Translations under genes and position numbers: made by a program
Notes under the pieces: model-generated
What the model saw: only the letters and a program-made list of their open reading frames with translations
What the model was told of the DNA's origin: nothing
Databases searched by the model: none
In this document: piece after piece, positions 35,612 to 46,800 of the stretch
Position numbering within the stretch: the first letter of the stretch is position 1
Layout of the letters: each line of letters begins with the position of its first letter
NCBI GenBank assembly: GCA_030248215.1
Contig: JASANG010002517.1
Location: 1-64,000, forward strand
Direction of reading: 5' to 3'
DNA length: 64,000 bases
Source of the DNA: Enoplolaimus lenunculus
Lineage: Eukaryota > Nematoda > Enoplea > Enoplida > Thoracostomopsidae

Positions 35612-36010
35612 CTGTAGTGACCTGAATAAGAGGGGAGACTGATATTTATTTGGCCTCTCGAGAGGGGACCCTCTTGTTATTCGATTACGGACTGTTATTT
35701 AATTTTAACCCACGCTCCGCCACCCTTCGTTACTGATTTTGTCTTGTATCAAAAGCCTGACCGATAATGCAATGGTATACTTTGGAATGTTGCATTGTAA
35801 ATAAATACGCTTTAAAGTTTCAAACTCAACGATATTTGGTCCTGGGTTCACTTATGCGCTACAATTACGGATAATTGACATTTATGGACTCTAATTAGGG
35901 TTGAGGGACTCTGTCCGTATACGGATTCTTATCAGGGATGCGGACTCCTATTGACTGAAACTCAAAATGGGGACCCCTTCTTATACCCCCTCTTATTCGG
36001 GTCACTACAG
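35612..36010. mobile_element. TA-flanked MITE with CTGTAGTGACC termini
   Basis: It starts CTGTAGTGACCTGAATAAGA and ends TCTTATTCGGGTCACTACAG, with TA directly outside each end. A TA duplication is characteristic of Tc1/mariner-type elements. The interior has GGACTC words and an ATTGACATTTATGGACTC segment shared with 6114, 32519 and 54429. It is non-coding. Confidence 0.85.
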
Positions 36011-36055
36011 TATTCGGATGAATATTTTTGATTTCAACTGAAACACACGCTACCA

Positions 36056-36190
36056 ACTACTGGATCCCAATTCTGGTTTTCTGGATAAGACGCGCATATC
36101 AGCACCGCGTAGCTATAGGAACTTGACGCTCTTGCCCAAAGGTCTGTCACATCTTGTGCAAATCTGGTAGCGCGCATGCTCGTAGTACTT
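36056..36190 (-). mobile_element. tRNA-derived SINE, family A, second copy
   Basis: On the minus strand, GTTCCTATAGCTACGCGGTG precedes a B box-like AATTGGGATCC. The plus-strand stretch CTATAGGAACTTGACGCTC...CATCTTGTG aligns with 13970-14010. Both copies are degenerate. Confidence 0.6.
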
Positions 36191-37439
36191 AGTACACAGT
36201 TTGCGCTAAAGTTGCACGTCATACTGAACTCTGTGACCTGGGGTGAAAGTATATCACCTGCCACACCACCACGCCTAAACCAAAGTTCTCGAACAAATAT
36301 TTTCTCTACTGCATGAAGTATAAGCAAGATCACAAGAGTCCACTGGAAAAAGCTTTAATCTGAACAAGTCACCCCCTGCAAAAGTTGTAGCTGTCTAGGA
36401 AAGCTGAAACTAAGCTAGATATATAAATATATATATTTAGATATATAAATGTATACATATATACATATATAACTATATTACGTAGTAAAGAAATTTTTAA
36501 GAAAAATATCAGAAACGTACACGGTTTTCGATACAGGGTACAAAGTTCAATTACTGACAAAAATACCGGTGAATCTACTGGATATATACTTCTTAAACAG
36601 TCTGTATGGCTCTGAAATAGATTTCGGTTTGTGTTTAAGCATATTTTTCGCAAAAACATACCGATTGGGAGGCACGGAAGACCGCAGCTGTCAATTGGCA
36701 TTCAACACCGTCGGATTAATACGAATTTGTGAATTGAATCATTGTTACCGATTAAGCAGTTCAAAAAAACCCAGTATTTTTAGTTGTTATTTTGACAAAG
36801 GCCCTGCGATTATAGAATGCTCCATACGCCACCGTTGTGACATATATTTTCTATATCCCGGCAGGAGAGACGGTATCGCTAGCGAATGCAAGAGGCCGCC
36901 CAGGCCTAGTTCCACCCCTTCCAATAGATATCAAAACCAAAATTGTGCGTTTAATAAGTTTAGTGCTAAAATTGCGTTTGGCTTCTCGTTCGCGAATTTT
37001 TTCTCACACAGTATCCCTCAGCAGTTGATCGGCAAACGAACAACAACCAAAGAAAGAAACAGATAAAAACGTAGAAAGTGAAAGACAAAATCGGTTTCGT
37101 TCCGGGATTTTTTTCAGGGTTCAGGTTTCAGTTTTGGTGTTAAATTTTGATTGGATACTGCAACCACTTTGCCTATAGCACGTGCTTATTGCTGTTGAAT
37201 TTTGAACATATCTGGGACAGCAGCGTGGTCGGCGGTGTGCCTTTTGGTTTTGAAGTACTGGCTGGGATTTTCGGTACAGAAACCAAATCGTATCTGGAAT
37301 TTTGACGCTTCCAACCCGAAATTATATATATCATCGCTTTGCTGGTCACTGTGTCAAATCTAAACGCAATACCGTTTGCACTTGCATCTGCAGTTTCATT
37401 GCGAAAAATTGTGCAGTAAAAAATACAAATATAAGCATA

Positions 37440-40308
37440 ATGGTATCTACTACATCGTTGTTTGTGATATTAACTGCGCTTGTTGGAGTGTCATTTGAGG
37501 TGAGTTTTTAGCTTAAAAATGGTTAGGGAGGGCTACCCCTAAAGGACCCCCACCCTAACCGATTGAAACAAAAACCGGTTAAGCTTAAAAATGCGTCTGG
37601 TGTCTCACTCGTTTCGGTCGCGAGATTGGGGCCCCAACGCTAAAATTTGGGGGGAACCCCCACCCCTGCCTACACCGGCACTGATAATTCCGATTGGTGT
37701 CTTGTTGTCAGCATCATGCTCGCGGGATTCAATTGTAAATATAAGATTTATCGGTGGGGGTCCGATGTTGACCGAGCACCCCACCGACGACTTTCTTGAA
37801 AATGACATTCAGTAAAAGCGGCGAACTCTTGGACTCAAGTCTTTTAGTGGATAGAGCTCTTAAGCCTTTAATACGAGTTCATAAAAGAGACCAAAACAGA
37901 AGATTTTCATAGACTGTTTTAATATGTAACAGACACTCAGACCACCCGCATAAACTTAATTCAATCCAGAACTAAGATTAGCAGGCATGGTAATTAACCA
38001 TAATTATCAGTTTTCCCCTCTCATTCGGATGACTACTGTATTTCACAATTAACTAATTTGGCCAGAAATTACATTTTCCGCTTCAGATAAAATTGAAAAA
38101 TTTGCGCAATTTTTCCACAAGATTAATTGCAAGCCAATCCAACATTGATGCAGATACTGTACCCAATTTCGGAGAGAGTCAAATTGACTCACCATATTTC
38201 GCTGTCTAGTAATAGTTGTATATATCGTACATCAAGAAAACGTTATTTGAAATTTTACAATTTAACTTCATTCAACTTTTTGTTGAATCTGTTCTTATTC
38301 GATCTGGGGCGTCTACAATCGTAAACGAATCTCAATTTGTATAATTTTTTAATTTCGGATTCTATTCACACTAATACTTTAAGACTGTTGATTTTTTAGA
38401 TTAACAATGAAAATTCATGTGATTGCAGCAAAATTCACATTTGCCTTGAAGACGCAAAACGAAATGCGAAACAAGTCACAGAGCAATGCAAATCAAGGTA
38501 CGTCTCTCTACAATTTGAATGATTTAAGCTAAAAACTCATTGGCTGTATTGTTTCGATCAAGTGTTTTCTATTGGCTGCACATTATCTCTTTTGCTGCCG
38601 CCAATCAGATTCAGCTTGCCTACGGATGATGAGTCGAATTTGACTCTGGCGGAGTCGAATTTGAGTCTGTTTGTGTAGTCCGTAAAAACCTTTTTGGGAA
38701 AGAGTCAATTTGACTCACCATTTTTTGTTGTGTACATAGTTTTCCTTGTTACCTGAACAGCAGATAACGCTTAAGATGCCACATTTTGACCAATTTGGTG
38801 GGGGATATATTGGCGCTTGTTGCAAATATGACAACCACATCAGCCTTTTTTGCGCAATGCGAAAATGCTTGCGACCTCGCAATAAAAACTGCATGCAAAT
38901 TTTGTTTTCTTAGATGAATCACATTTATGGTATTATTAGGAATCATTATAAGCAGAGTAATTCTGGAAGTTGCCCAAAATACGTATGTAGAGCATTGCCA
39001 ATTTAACAATACAGATTTGTTTCAGATGCGACCTGTTGTTAGGTCAGTACGAAGATGCTCACAAAACGTGTCAATTTGATGTATTTCCAAGCTCAACTAC
39101 AAATCAGCGAACAACTGTCAGAGACAGACGTAGTGTTAAGCCTTTTCGATGGAATAAATTCCGATTTCCACAAGAAATATTAAATTATACGAAATGCTTA
39201 CGATGTTGCCAAAGTGAATCGTTGAATCCAACTGGTAAAGTTTAATACTTGACGAATGAGTATGTGCAGATATTTCTGCCATACTTACTTTTAGGAGGGA
39301 AACCTAATCATATTTGGTAAGCATGGTTCTACGATTAAGATGCAGTTTAAGATAATATAGTAAACCTAAGCCTAAAAGTTTAAGGTTTAACCAAACGGTT
39401 AGTCGTTAGCCTATGCCTGATTTATTTCAGTCCCGCAGAAAACAGGGTGGTGCGAAAAGCAAAATGGGAAGGTAATTTAATGCAAAATTTAGCTTTAAAT
39501 TTGGCAAATTGTGTGAAATGATATAAATTCTTGAATCAACAGTATAAACTTTAAGAAGAAATTAAAAGTGACTTGAATGTGCAAATTCGGTCACAAAACA
39601 GCTTTGAAGTTCTATAACAGCTGCAAATAACTTACTGAAATTCGTGCTAAAACTTAATTTATAGGTGACCACACACTTTTCAGCTGGATGGAATTTCTTG
39701 AATTTGAACTGAATTTGATTGGGCAATCTGAAACATTGTTGTTATTAAGTGCTTCTTGAATTAAATTCAAATATTTTGTTAAACTTGTAAATCAGTTGAG
39801 CATCAGATAGAAATTGTAGGATTTGATAGCGTTTTCAATTCTATGAAAATACGAGTAAAACCTTCTTCACGCGTAAATGTTTCTTCCAGCTAAAAAACAT
39901 TTGCAGCGGCCAGTTTTGTTCCAAAATTCATGACAAAAACTTGCAGCTGCAATTAATTCATAAAGAATATGCACAAGAAATTAATTCACATATTTGAACA
40001 GCATTGCAAATCAAAATAGTTCACGTTCATTGGCTGGACTGAGATTCTACTTTCCATGGAATTTAGAAAACGACCCTCGATTTGGAAATAATCGCTAATG
40101 CTACGCAATGCCACAAATTTCTTTGTAAATTTCAGCTGACTTCAATCAATGCATGGTGCCCAGGTCACGGCGACCACGCCAAGCGGATGTAATTATTTAT
40201 ACGGCGGAAAAAATTCAGTCTGAAAGCGACAAGAGAATCGACGGAACACTGACAACTGTTGAAAAACAACGATTCAAACGAGCTGCTGATGCCGATCAAA
40301 GGCGTCGC

Positions 40309-40376
<68 letters not shown>

Positions 40377-42382
40377 ACGCCAAACGATGCAACGGAGATG
40401 GGGAAAACATGCCGGACGTGGACTGGATGCCTACAATTGTGTAATAGGATTGGGGTAAGATTCCTCTGGCATTTACGCCAACAAAATGTGTCACCAACCA
40501 ATATAATATTCGCATTCTATAATTAGGTTCAGGTTTAGGATTAGGCTTAGGCTCAAGGTTAATCTTAGTTTGTAGTATAGTCTTGAAAAAATGTAAACAA
40601 TATCTGAACGGGCTACCGGATATTAAACGCCAGTGTGTCAGGGTAAGTAAGTTTGGTCAGGTATACGTAAACCTTTGAACCGTAAATTTGTATCCTCAAC
40701 TGGGTGTAGAATAAATATTGTCAATTTCAAATAAGTTTTCAAACAAACTGTGGTCAAATGCGAAAAATGTGCTAAATTTGTAACCTCTTTGTTTGCCGGT
40801 TCGAAAATTACAACTCTATCATCAACTGATGATACGACGCTGCCCACATTTGAGAATGCAGTCAATGGTTTCAGTTATGAGTATCTTATATCGCTAACCA
40901 ATACTATCAAACACGCAAACTGCATCAAATGTAAATAACTCTTTATGCAAGCAGGAAAAATTAAATAAAAAATTTGAGCTGTTACCACGGTTCGACCGGA
41001 TATTCGATTCTGGTTTAATATCCGGCAAATAACCGCCATCTGTATCCGGTTTCAGTATTTTGCATCACCTGCCGGATACCGGATATTTGCGGTTGTGATT
41101 CCAAATATCATAAAACTGCTTTTAACACATCGAAATACTAGATATTTTGAAGCGACTGCAATTCCGAGTAAGTCCTGAGTGGACACTGACATGGAATGAA
41201 AAATCCAAGCTACAACTATTACTTAAATCGATAAATACATATTTTTGCACGACTCAAATGCTTCCGACAGCGTACAAATTTACATCCTGTGTCCGGTTAA
41301 CATCCGGCTTCGGTTCCGGTACAAAATTTACTATCCGGCTCCGGCTCCGGTACTTGGTAAAATAAATATAAGGTCGATCCCCTGTAACATAACCATTGTA
41401 TGGCTTGTAAGTTAATAAGAAACCCATTACCAAATAGTAATTTAAGACTACAATCACCAGTCTTTTATAATACGATATTTCCAACTGACTGCCCATGTAA
41501 AGATCAAGGGCGGACCGCTTTTCTGTGGGACAAGAAAAGAGTAAGCTGAAGCTTTAGACTATTTGTTTGCTTTGCTGAAGCTTAGGCTAAGGCTTAGGCT
41601 TAAGAATATGCTCCTTATTACGCTTAGGCTTAGCTTAGGCTTAGGAGTATGCTTATAATACTGTTCCGCCCCTGTTTGGCCTCAGTGACAATGGCTGGAT
41701 TTCTGAAACTGAACTTAAGTGCGACACAGGACTTCAGGTATGCGCTAAGCAATAACCATTTTGCCGTTTCTTAAGTAACATTTAACAAAACCAGCGAACG
41801 ACAGCCTATTTATCCTTGATGGTGTCACATTTTAAGAACCATCTTCAGTATTTTGCATGCAATTTATAACTAATTTACCTGCTACAACAATGAGTTTGAC
41901 TGCAGTAGCTTGTATGTTTACGCCGCCTTTGTCAACTGCTATTTGCTAGACATACATCATGTGATCTCTGCTAACGTTCACTTGGTCATTTCGTTAGCGA
42001 TACGCCACAAGGGATTCATTTCCCTAAAACTTCCTAGAATCCACCCGCAGGGAAAGTTCTGTGATCGCTCGTAAACACTGCGAAAAGGTCTCTTATGGAT
42101 CATCACCACTTTAGATTTTAGCCCTGTAGTCGTGGTTATAGCAATTGCTAAATATCTTTGTGTTCCAACCAGAAATATAATCTCGAATTGCTTACTTTTC
42201 GGTTTCATTGAATGCAGTTTACAATTTTTTATTGCAATATTTGCAGATGCGCTGAACCCAGCGATGCAGCTGCGATTAAAGCTGAACTGCGTCGATGTGT
42301 TCCGTACAGCGCTGGGCGTCGACACCGGCTACAAATGGAATTGAAACAGCCGTACTGTGAATGCTTGTCTCAGAACGGGTAA
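37440..42382 (+). CDS. Secreted Cys-rich protein with poly-Asn tract (unrecognised)
   Basis: I do not recognise the family. Exons: 37440-37499, 38400-38497, 39026-39234, 40136-40454, 42247-42382; phases 0, 2, 1, 2 all match across good splice sites, giving 273 residues. Exon 1 is exactly a 20-residue leader (MVSTTSLFVILTALVGVSFE). Exon 2 gives a Cys-rich segment (CDCSKIHICLEDA, EQCKSRC), exon 3 more cysteines (KTCQF, KCLRCCQ), and exon 4 a basic, Arg-rich stretch with 22 Asn codons in a row (residues 181-202). The last exon encodes GCAEPSDAAAIKAELRRC and ends QPYCECLSQNG then TAA. The stop overlaps a possible donor (GG/GTAAGC), so a further exon cannot be excluded. It is probably an extracellular protein, with disulphides pairing exon 2-3 and exon 5 cysteines. 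Function unknown. Confidence 0.72.
38835..39000 (-). repeat. Dispersed repeat with CACATACG...GCGCAATGCG, copy 1
   Basis: Read on the minus strand it runs AATGCTCTACATACGTATTT...GCGAGGTCGCAAGC...CATTGCGCAAAAAAG. Plus-strand relatives are at 46660-46800 and 48808-48965. Terminal structure is unclear. It lies in an intron of the Cys-rich gene. Confidence 0.55.
40309..40374 (+). repeat. (AAC)22 coding microsatellite
   Basis: Twenty-two uninterrupted AAC triplets lie in frame in exon 4 of the Cys-rich gene and encode 22 Asn. Every codon is AAC, so the tract has expanded by slippage recently and may vary in length between individuals. Confidence 0.95.
40987..41394. mobile_element. CCGGAT-patterned MITE, degenerate ends
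   Basis: GGTTCGACCGGATATTCGAT at the left and AAGGTCGATCCCCTG at the right resemble the 8012-8416 termini. The core words GGTTGTGATTCCAAATATCA and GAAGCGACTGCAATTCCGAG are the reverse complement of that element's core, so it is inserted in the opposite orientation. It lies in the last intron of the Cys-rich gene. Confidence 0.75.
41491..41681. mobile_element. TTAGGC-patterned MITE
   Basis: The left end GCCCATGTAAAGATCAAGGG, interior GCTTAGGCTAAGGCTTAGGC-type words, then ATAATACTGTTCCGCCCCTG and a right end missing the ACATT portion before GGCC. It lies in the last intron of the Cys-rich gene. Confidence 0.8.
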
Positions 42383-42576
42383 GCCACGGTCCAGTTATTC
42401 TCAAATGTGTATAGCAACTATAAACAGTTAGTAATAGATTTTCAAACTCACTAAAACGCAGTTATTGCACTCAAAATCGGTACAGAAGTAGAGCAAATTA
42501 TGTGCGAAAAATAGGCTGAACATTGAGGCTCAGCATTCACTTGTTTGAAATTTTCAAGACCTGTCGCTGTCATATA

Positions 42577-42735
42577 ACTGCACGGTCGGGACGACCCCTT
42601 TCTCCGAAGTACTGCGAAATACATGGGTTTCCCACTAAATTTCTCCGAAAGATGTGGCCACGCCGGGAATCGAACTTCGAACCTCTCACTCACGAGCCAA
42701 GCGCGCTTCCCATCCACACCACGCGGCCGATGTTA
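42577..42735 (-). mobile_element. tRNA(Arg)-like SINE, family C, second copy
   Basis: Read on the minus strand it has GGCCGCGTGGTGTGGATGGG, GAAGTTCGATTCCCGGCGTG, then the family tail TTCGGAGAAATTTAGTGGG, TTTCGCAGTACTTCGGAG and GGTCGTCCCGACCGTGCAG. It aligns along its length with 35036-35195. Confidence 0.85.
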
Positions 42736-43325
42736 GAGGAACAATTTTCTCATTGGATTCTTTCATGTTAAATATAATATAGGCATGGTGCAATCGGAAT
42801 TGTAAAATACCAAAACCGAAAACGGAACCGGAAGTGTGAAATAATACCACAGCCGGAACCGGAACCAGAAAACAAAAAATACTTGTTACCGAAAAGTTCA
42901 ACGGTTTCTAGAATGGTTATGTTCTGAATTGATATCACGCAGACGTCCCTGGCGGTACGATTTTACTGCAAAAATAACTTTTGACCAGTCATTTAGCATA
43001 TTTCCGCAACTTAAACAGTTGAACACCAGTCGATACCCTTAAATAAAGGTTTCGCTGATATTCACATGCGGAGATTAATAAATACATAATTTCTGAATCG
43101 CTTGTGTCTTTGCGGCTTTGGCTTTATGATGCCAAATTCACTCAACTCAATCAGTTGCCACGGGTAGAATGTGTTATCGCTGATTTTTCGCATTAAAATA
43201 CTCAAAGTGTGTAAAATATTTAAAACATTACACAGTATGCGTTGCTTGAAATTCGTTAATCGTCCTGTAGCCAGCTCAGCTTGCTAGATATAGCCACAAA
43301 ATTGGAAGATGGCAATGCGAAACTT

Positions 43326-43602
43326 GGCCCATGTATAGAACAGGGCTGGATCGTTTTCAGGAGGGCTATAATAGAGTCAGTTTAAGCTTTAGACTAATTT
43401 TTTTGCTTAGGCTTAGGCTTAGGCTTAGGCTTAGGCTTAGGAATAGGCTCATCCATAGGCTTAGACTTAGGCTTAGGCAGGTTTAGGCTTAGGCTTAGGC
43501 TAAGGCTTAGGCTTAGGCTTAGGAATAGGCTCAACCATACGCTTACGCTTAGGCTTAGGAATAGCTTATACTACTGTTCCGGTCCTGTTCTATACATGGG
43601 CC
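43326..43602. mobile_element. TTAGGC-patterned MITE with perfect TIR and 8-bp TSD
   Basis: This is the best-preserved copy. GGCCCATGTATAGAACAGG at the left and CCTGTTCTATACATGGGCC at the right are exact inverted complements (19 bp), and CGAAACTT directly flanks both ends. Between them, after a GCTTTAGACTAATTTTTTTG lead, run three TTAGGC arrays broken by AATAGGCTC spacers. No open frame of any size is present. Confidence 0.95.
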
Positions 43603-44436
43603 CGAAACTTTTGTAATAAAAATAGCGTTAAGATTAGCAAGCTTTAATAGGCTATTTTTTGATGACTCGTGTCAAAAACATAATGTAACTTAGAATACTT
43701 TTCGTGGTTCAAATAGCGTCTTTTCAAACACTTTTTTGCAGGGGGAAGGTAATCTAAAAATGACTTGCTGGAGTAGTAAAACGCTATTAAGCAGGTTAGT
43801 AAACAGATGGTAAAAATAACAGAAACGGGAAATGAAAACGGATATTCCGGTATAAACGTTTTAAAGATGTTTTATTTTTCTGCCAACACAATAGAAGCGA
43901 GCATATATTCACCGGGTTTCTAAAATTTTAAAGAAAAAGCAGTGGATGCTTTCAAATTTATAACATTTTTGATAAATTTCTTTCGTAATTTTTATTTCAT
44001 TTCGAACAATTGCAGCGTATCTGTAATGAAAAATTGCCAAATATATACGTAATTTAAAATTAATTTTGAACTTAAAAATCACAGAATGTTCGTTATTTCT
44101 TTACCGCAAACAGAAACGGACACCGATTTTTACCGGAAACGAAAACGGAAACGGATATCCGGTTACGTCATGCTAGTAAGTGAACGCTTCTTAACGGTTA
44201 TCCAATCGCGTGCTAGCATTACTATAAAACGCCTTTTTCAAACTGCGGACAGTGTGCTGACACGGTTCCTAAGGTCTTGTTTCATTTTAGCGTGCCTGGC
44301 TTACGATGTTCTCGTGTCGAAAGCCGAAGAAAGATTCAAAATCCGCGTACGGGTCGTAAACACCACAATAAAAATTCGAAACGAAAACGAAATCGAAACC
44401 AGCAAAACTAATTTTTTCAAAACACAAATGAAATCA

Positions 44437-44573
44437 GCCCATGTACAGATCAGGGGCGGATCGTTTTTGCGCGAGACTGCAATAGAATAAGCTTTAACTT
44501 TTCGACCAGTTTTTACTTTATACTTAGGAATATACTTATACTACTGTTACGCTCCTGTTCTTTACATTGGCCC
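44437..44573. mobile_element. Short TTAGGC-family MITE, array nearly lost
   Basis: GCCCATGTACAGATCAGGGG at the left and CTCCTGTTCTTTACATTGGCC at the right are family termini. The interior keeps only one TTAGG word, showing that the array is not required for the family's unit structure. Confidence 0.8.
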
Positions 44574-45023
44574 ATATATTTAATATCGAACTCAGTATTA
44601 TTACAAAAGTATTTGTGTAAAAAAATAAACTGCAGATCTTTATATATACATAGCGTTGCTTGTTTTGGCTATTTTTAAAGCTTTTGCTAATTTCAACTGT
44701 TATGATAGTTGCGTTCGGCGCCATGCCATGTTATCCTATCCCTCATCATAAACAGTTTAAATTTTGGGGATCATAGTCCTGGATGTTTTCTTGGATTCGA
44801 CATTGGATGGTAAACGATTTTTAGAGACGAATCCGTGAATCGAAATCAGAAACTGACATAAAATATATAGTTGACGTTTCAATATTCTGTAATCAAAGGT
44901 TTATGAAGTTGTTTTTTATTTAAAACTAAAACTAAACTTGAATTCGTTCAAAGTTAATTTTTAAATCAGCTAAATTATTAATAGTCGATAAGAGGCCTAA
45001 AATGTATATATATTTCCGCGTAA

Positions 45024-45300
45024 AGCCTCATTCACACGGGCAAGTTTTTGTTGCGAGAACTTGCAGCTGCGACTTTTACTTGCAAGTTTTGTCCAAAAGC
45101 CCGTTCGAAAAACCTGCAGCTGCAAATAATTCATTAAAAATCATAGTTAGGAATTTAGTTCACATGTGTGTATAACCGTGCAACTTCACTGAATTTATTG
45201 CAGCCGCTTTGTGATTGGCTGACGAAAAATGCAATTTCTGCGTGCAATTTGCAGGTGCAAGTTCTCGCAGCAAACACTTGCACGTGTGACCGGGGCGTAA
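45024..45300. mobile_element. Inverted-repeat element with GCAAGTTCTCGCAGC words
   Basis: The left end CATTCACACGGGCAAGTTTT with TGTTGCGAGAACTTGCAGC and the right end GCAAGTTCTCGCAGCAAACA with CTTGCACGTGTGACC are inverted relative to each other. Related copies are at 58285-58464, 60993-61200 and, more diverged, about 39870-40030. Confidence 0.75.
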
Positions 45301-46097
45301 GAGTCAAGGGCAGAGTATGGTTCCTGTAGGTGGCTATGCCACACTTAAACCTATTTCAAACTAAAAACTAAAACTATAAAATAAAACCCTATATCAAAAC
45401 CACACCTTAAGGGAGTCCCTGGCTCCACCTAGTCTCTCTTAGAACTTAAGTTAGGCTTAGGCGTTGCCACAAGGCGTAAAAACTGGTAAATCTATGTTAT
45501 GGCGGCTGTGCCGCAATGTAAACTTACCTGGGCCCTGCGTGGCCATTCAGTACTCGTTGAATATAGTTGCATTGATGTTTGGCCTATTTTGCGGATAAGG
45601 ACATAGCTAGGCTATGTCAGCACCAATATGGTGCTTTGTTCTTGTGTGTGTCTCCGGTTATTGTTGTTGTTGTTGAAGGTACCGGGTGTGTGGCTCTGGA
45701 CCTCAACCGCATTGCGGACACCCAATTGTGGGTGTCGGCAAAAATGCAAATGAGGTCGAGATGCCGAAATGGGTAGCCAGGACCGGAATCAGTAATCTAC
45801 TTCTGGCTAGTTGGAATTGGTGCGTTGGAATTTTCTGTTGGATTGTGTGCGTTATACGGTTTACGGTTTTTACTTGCGAATTTCTTGGAAAAGTAGCGGA
45901 CTTGGGTAAGTAAGGCTTGAAGTATATTAGGTATAGGAATAGTCACGGAGGCTAAATATGTGAAGGAAATCAGGCGTTACGGGCTTAATCAGTATTGCGC
46001 AGGGCGCAGGAAATTACCCAGTATAGAATACTGGTGTTATGTGCTAAAAGGGAAACTTGGGGTATTAAAGGGAACCTGGGAAAAGTAGTCTAATAAG

Positions 46098-46234
46098 TCT
46101 AACGGGGTTAGATTTATTATTCTACAACGGCTGGGCCAAATCTAACGGGGTTAGATTGGTCGGAAATTTGGTGTAACTCTAACGGGGTTAGAGTACACGG
46201 TTTTACGGGGTGTAATTCTAACGGGGTTAGAATT
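46098..46234. repeat. Four spaced TCTAACGGGGTTAGA hairpins
   Basis: The 15-mer TCTAACGGGGTTAGA occurs at 46098, 46141, 46178 and 46217, a spacing of about 37-43 bp. Each can fold as a hairpin with a CGGGG loop. The bases just outside differ between copies yet stay complementary: AA/TT in copy 2, AC/GT in copy 3, AAT/ATT in copy 4. A further palindrome, CCAGTATAGAATACTGG, lies just upstream at 46019-46035. No coding function is evident. Confidence 0.85.
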
Positions 46235-46659
46235 GCACGGATTCTGGAAAACAGCAAAAGTATTGGGTACGGTAAAGCCAGTGGCTGGATTAAACCAGAT
46301 TCAGACGTCGGCTTTAAGGATTCCGGCTCGGGTTGCCAGTTAAATTGCATAACCTGTAATTTGCTGGTATTAAATATTGAATATTTGGCGTCATACGGGT
46401 TTCGGTTTGGGATTTATAATAAACATTTACCGGCCGCGTTTTACTAAATCAGAGCGATAAGCATACATCGAGATAAAGAACATAACAGGCGATACAGGAT
46501 ACCGGCTTAAGGCAAAATCACGAACTTCTCACAGTTCCAAATCGGACAAGTCAAGAGTCTAAAAATATAAAATTTGAGAAAAATTGTAAAATGCTTCAAT
46601 TCTTGGCATTCCAAGTATTCAAAAATTGAATAACGGACAATCGATATCTTAAAAGTGAA

Positions 46660-46800
46660 ATTCCCCACATACGTGTTTTGGCCAAGTTTCCAGCATACTT
46701 TGCTTTTTTCATAGCACATAAACGTAATTGATCAATAATTAGAAAACTTGCATAGGCATTTTAGGCTTTCGCTAACTCTTTTGCGCATTGCGTAAAGTTG
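46660..46800 (+). repeat. Dispersed repeat with CACATACG...GCGCATTGCG, copy 2
   Basis: TCCCCACATACGTGTTTTGG, AAGTTTCCAGCATACTTTGC and TTTTGCGCATTGCGTAAAG align in order with 48808-48965. Confidence 0.6.

Larger units (their letters stand above)
31112..37439. other. Repeat-filled spacer between trehalase and Cys-rich gene
   Basis: No gene is supported over about 6.3 kb. An AATAAA near 31300 may end the trehalase transcript. The rest holds dispersed elements (listed separately) and ATATCCGGATAT-rich sequence near 33075-33140 and 34455-34560. A 165-codon open frame at 36569-37066 (+) has no ATG at its start and no family resemblance. I cannot say whether any part of it is an exon. Confidence 0.5.

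Noticed and set aside
36569-37066. 165-codon plus-strand frame
   Set aside because: No ATG at its start, no recognisable domain, no supporting splice context; kept only as a remark in the spacer entry.
43326-43602. True interstitial telomere or chromosome-fusion scar
   Set aside because: The TTAGGC runs are bounded by perfect inverted repeats and an 8-bp target duplication, so they arrived as a transposon.
44086-44490. 134-codon open frame rich in Lys/Arg
   Set aside because: Its start is made of AACGGAAACGG-type repeat and its end runs into a TTAGGC-family MITE terminus; no domain resemblance.
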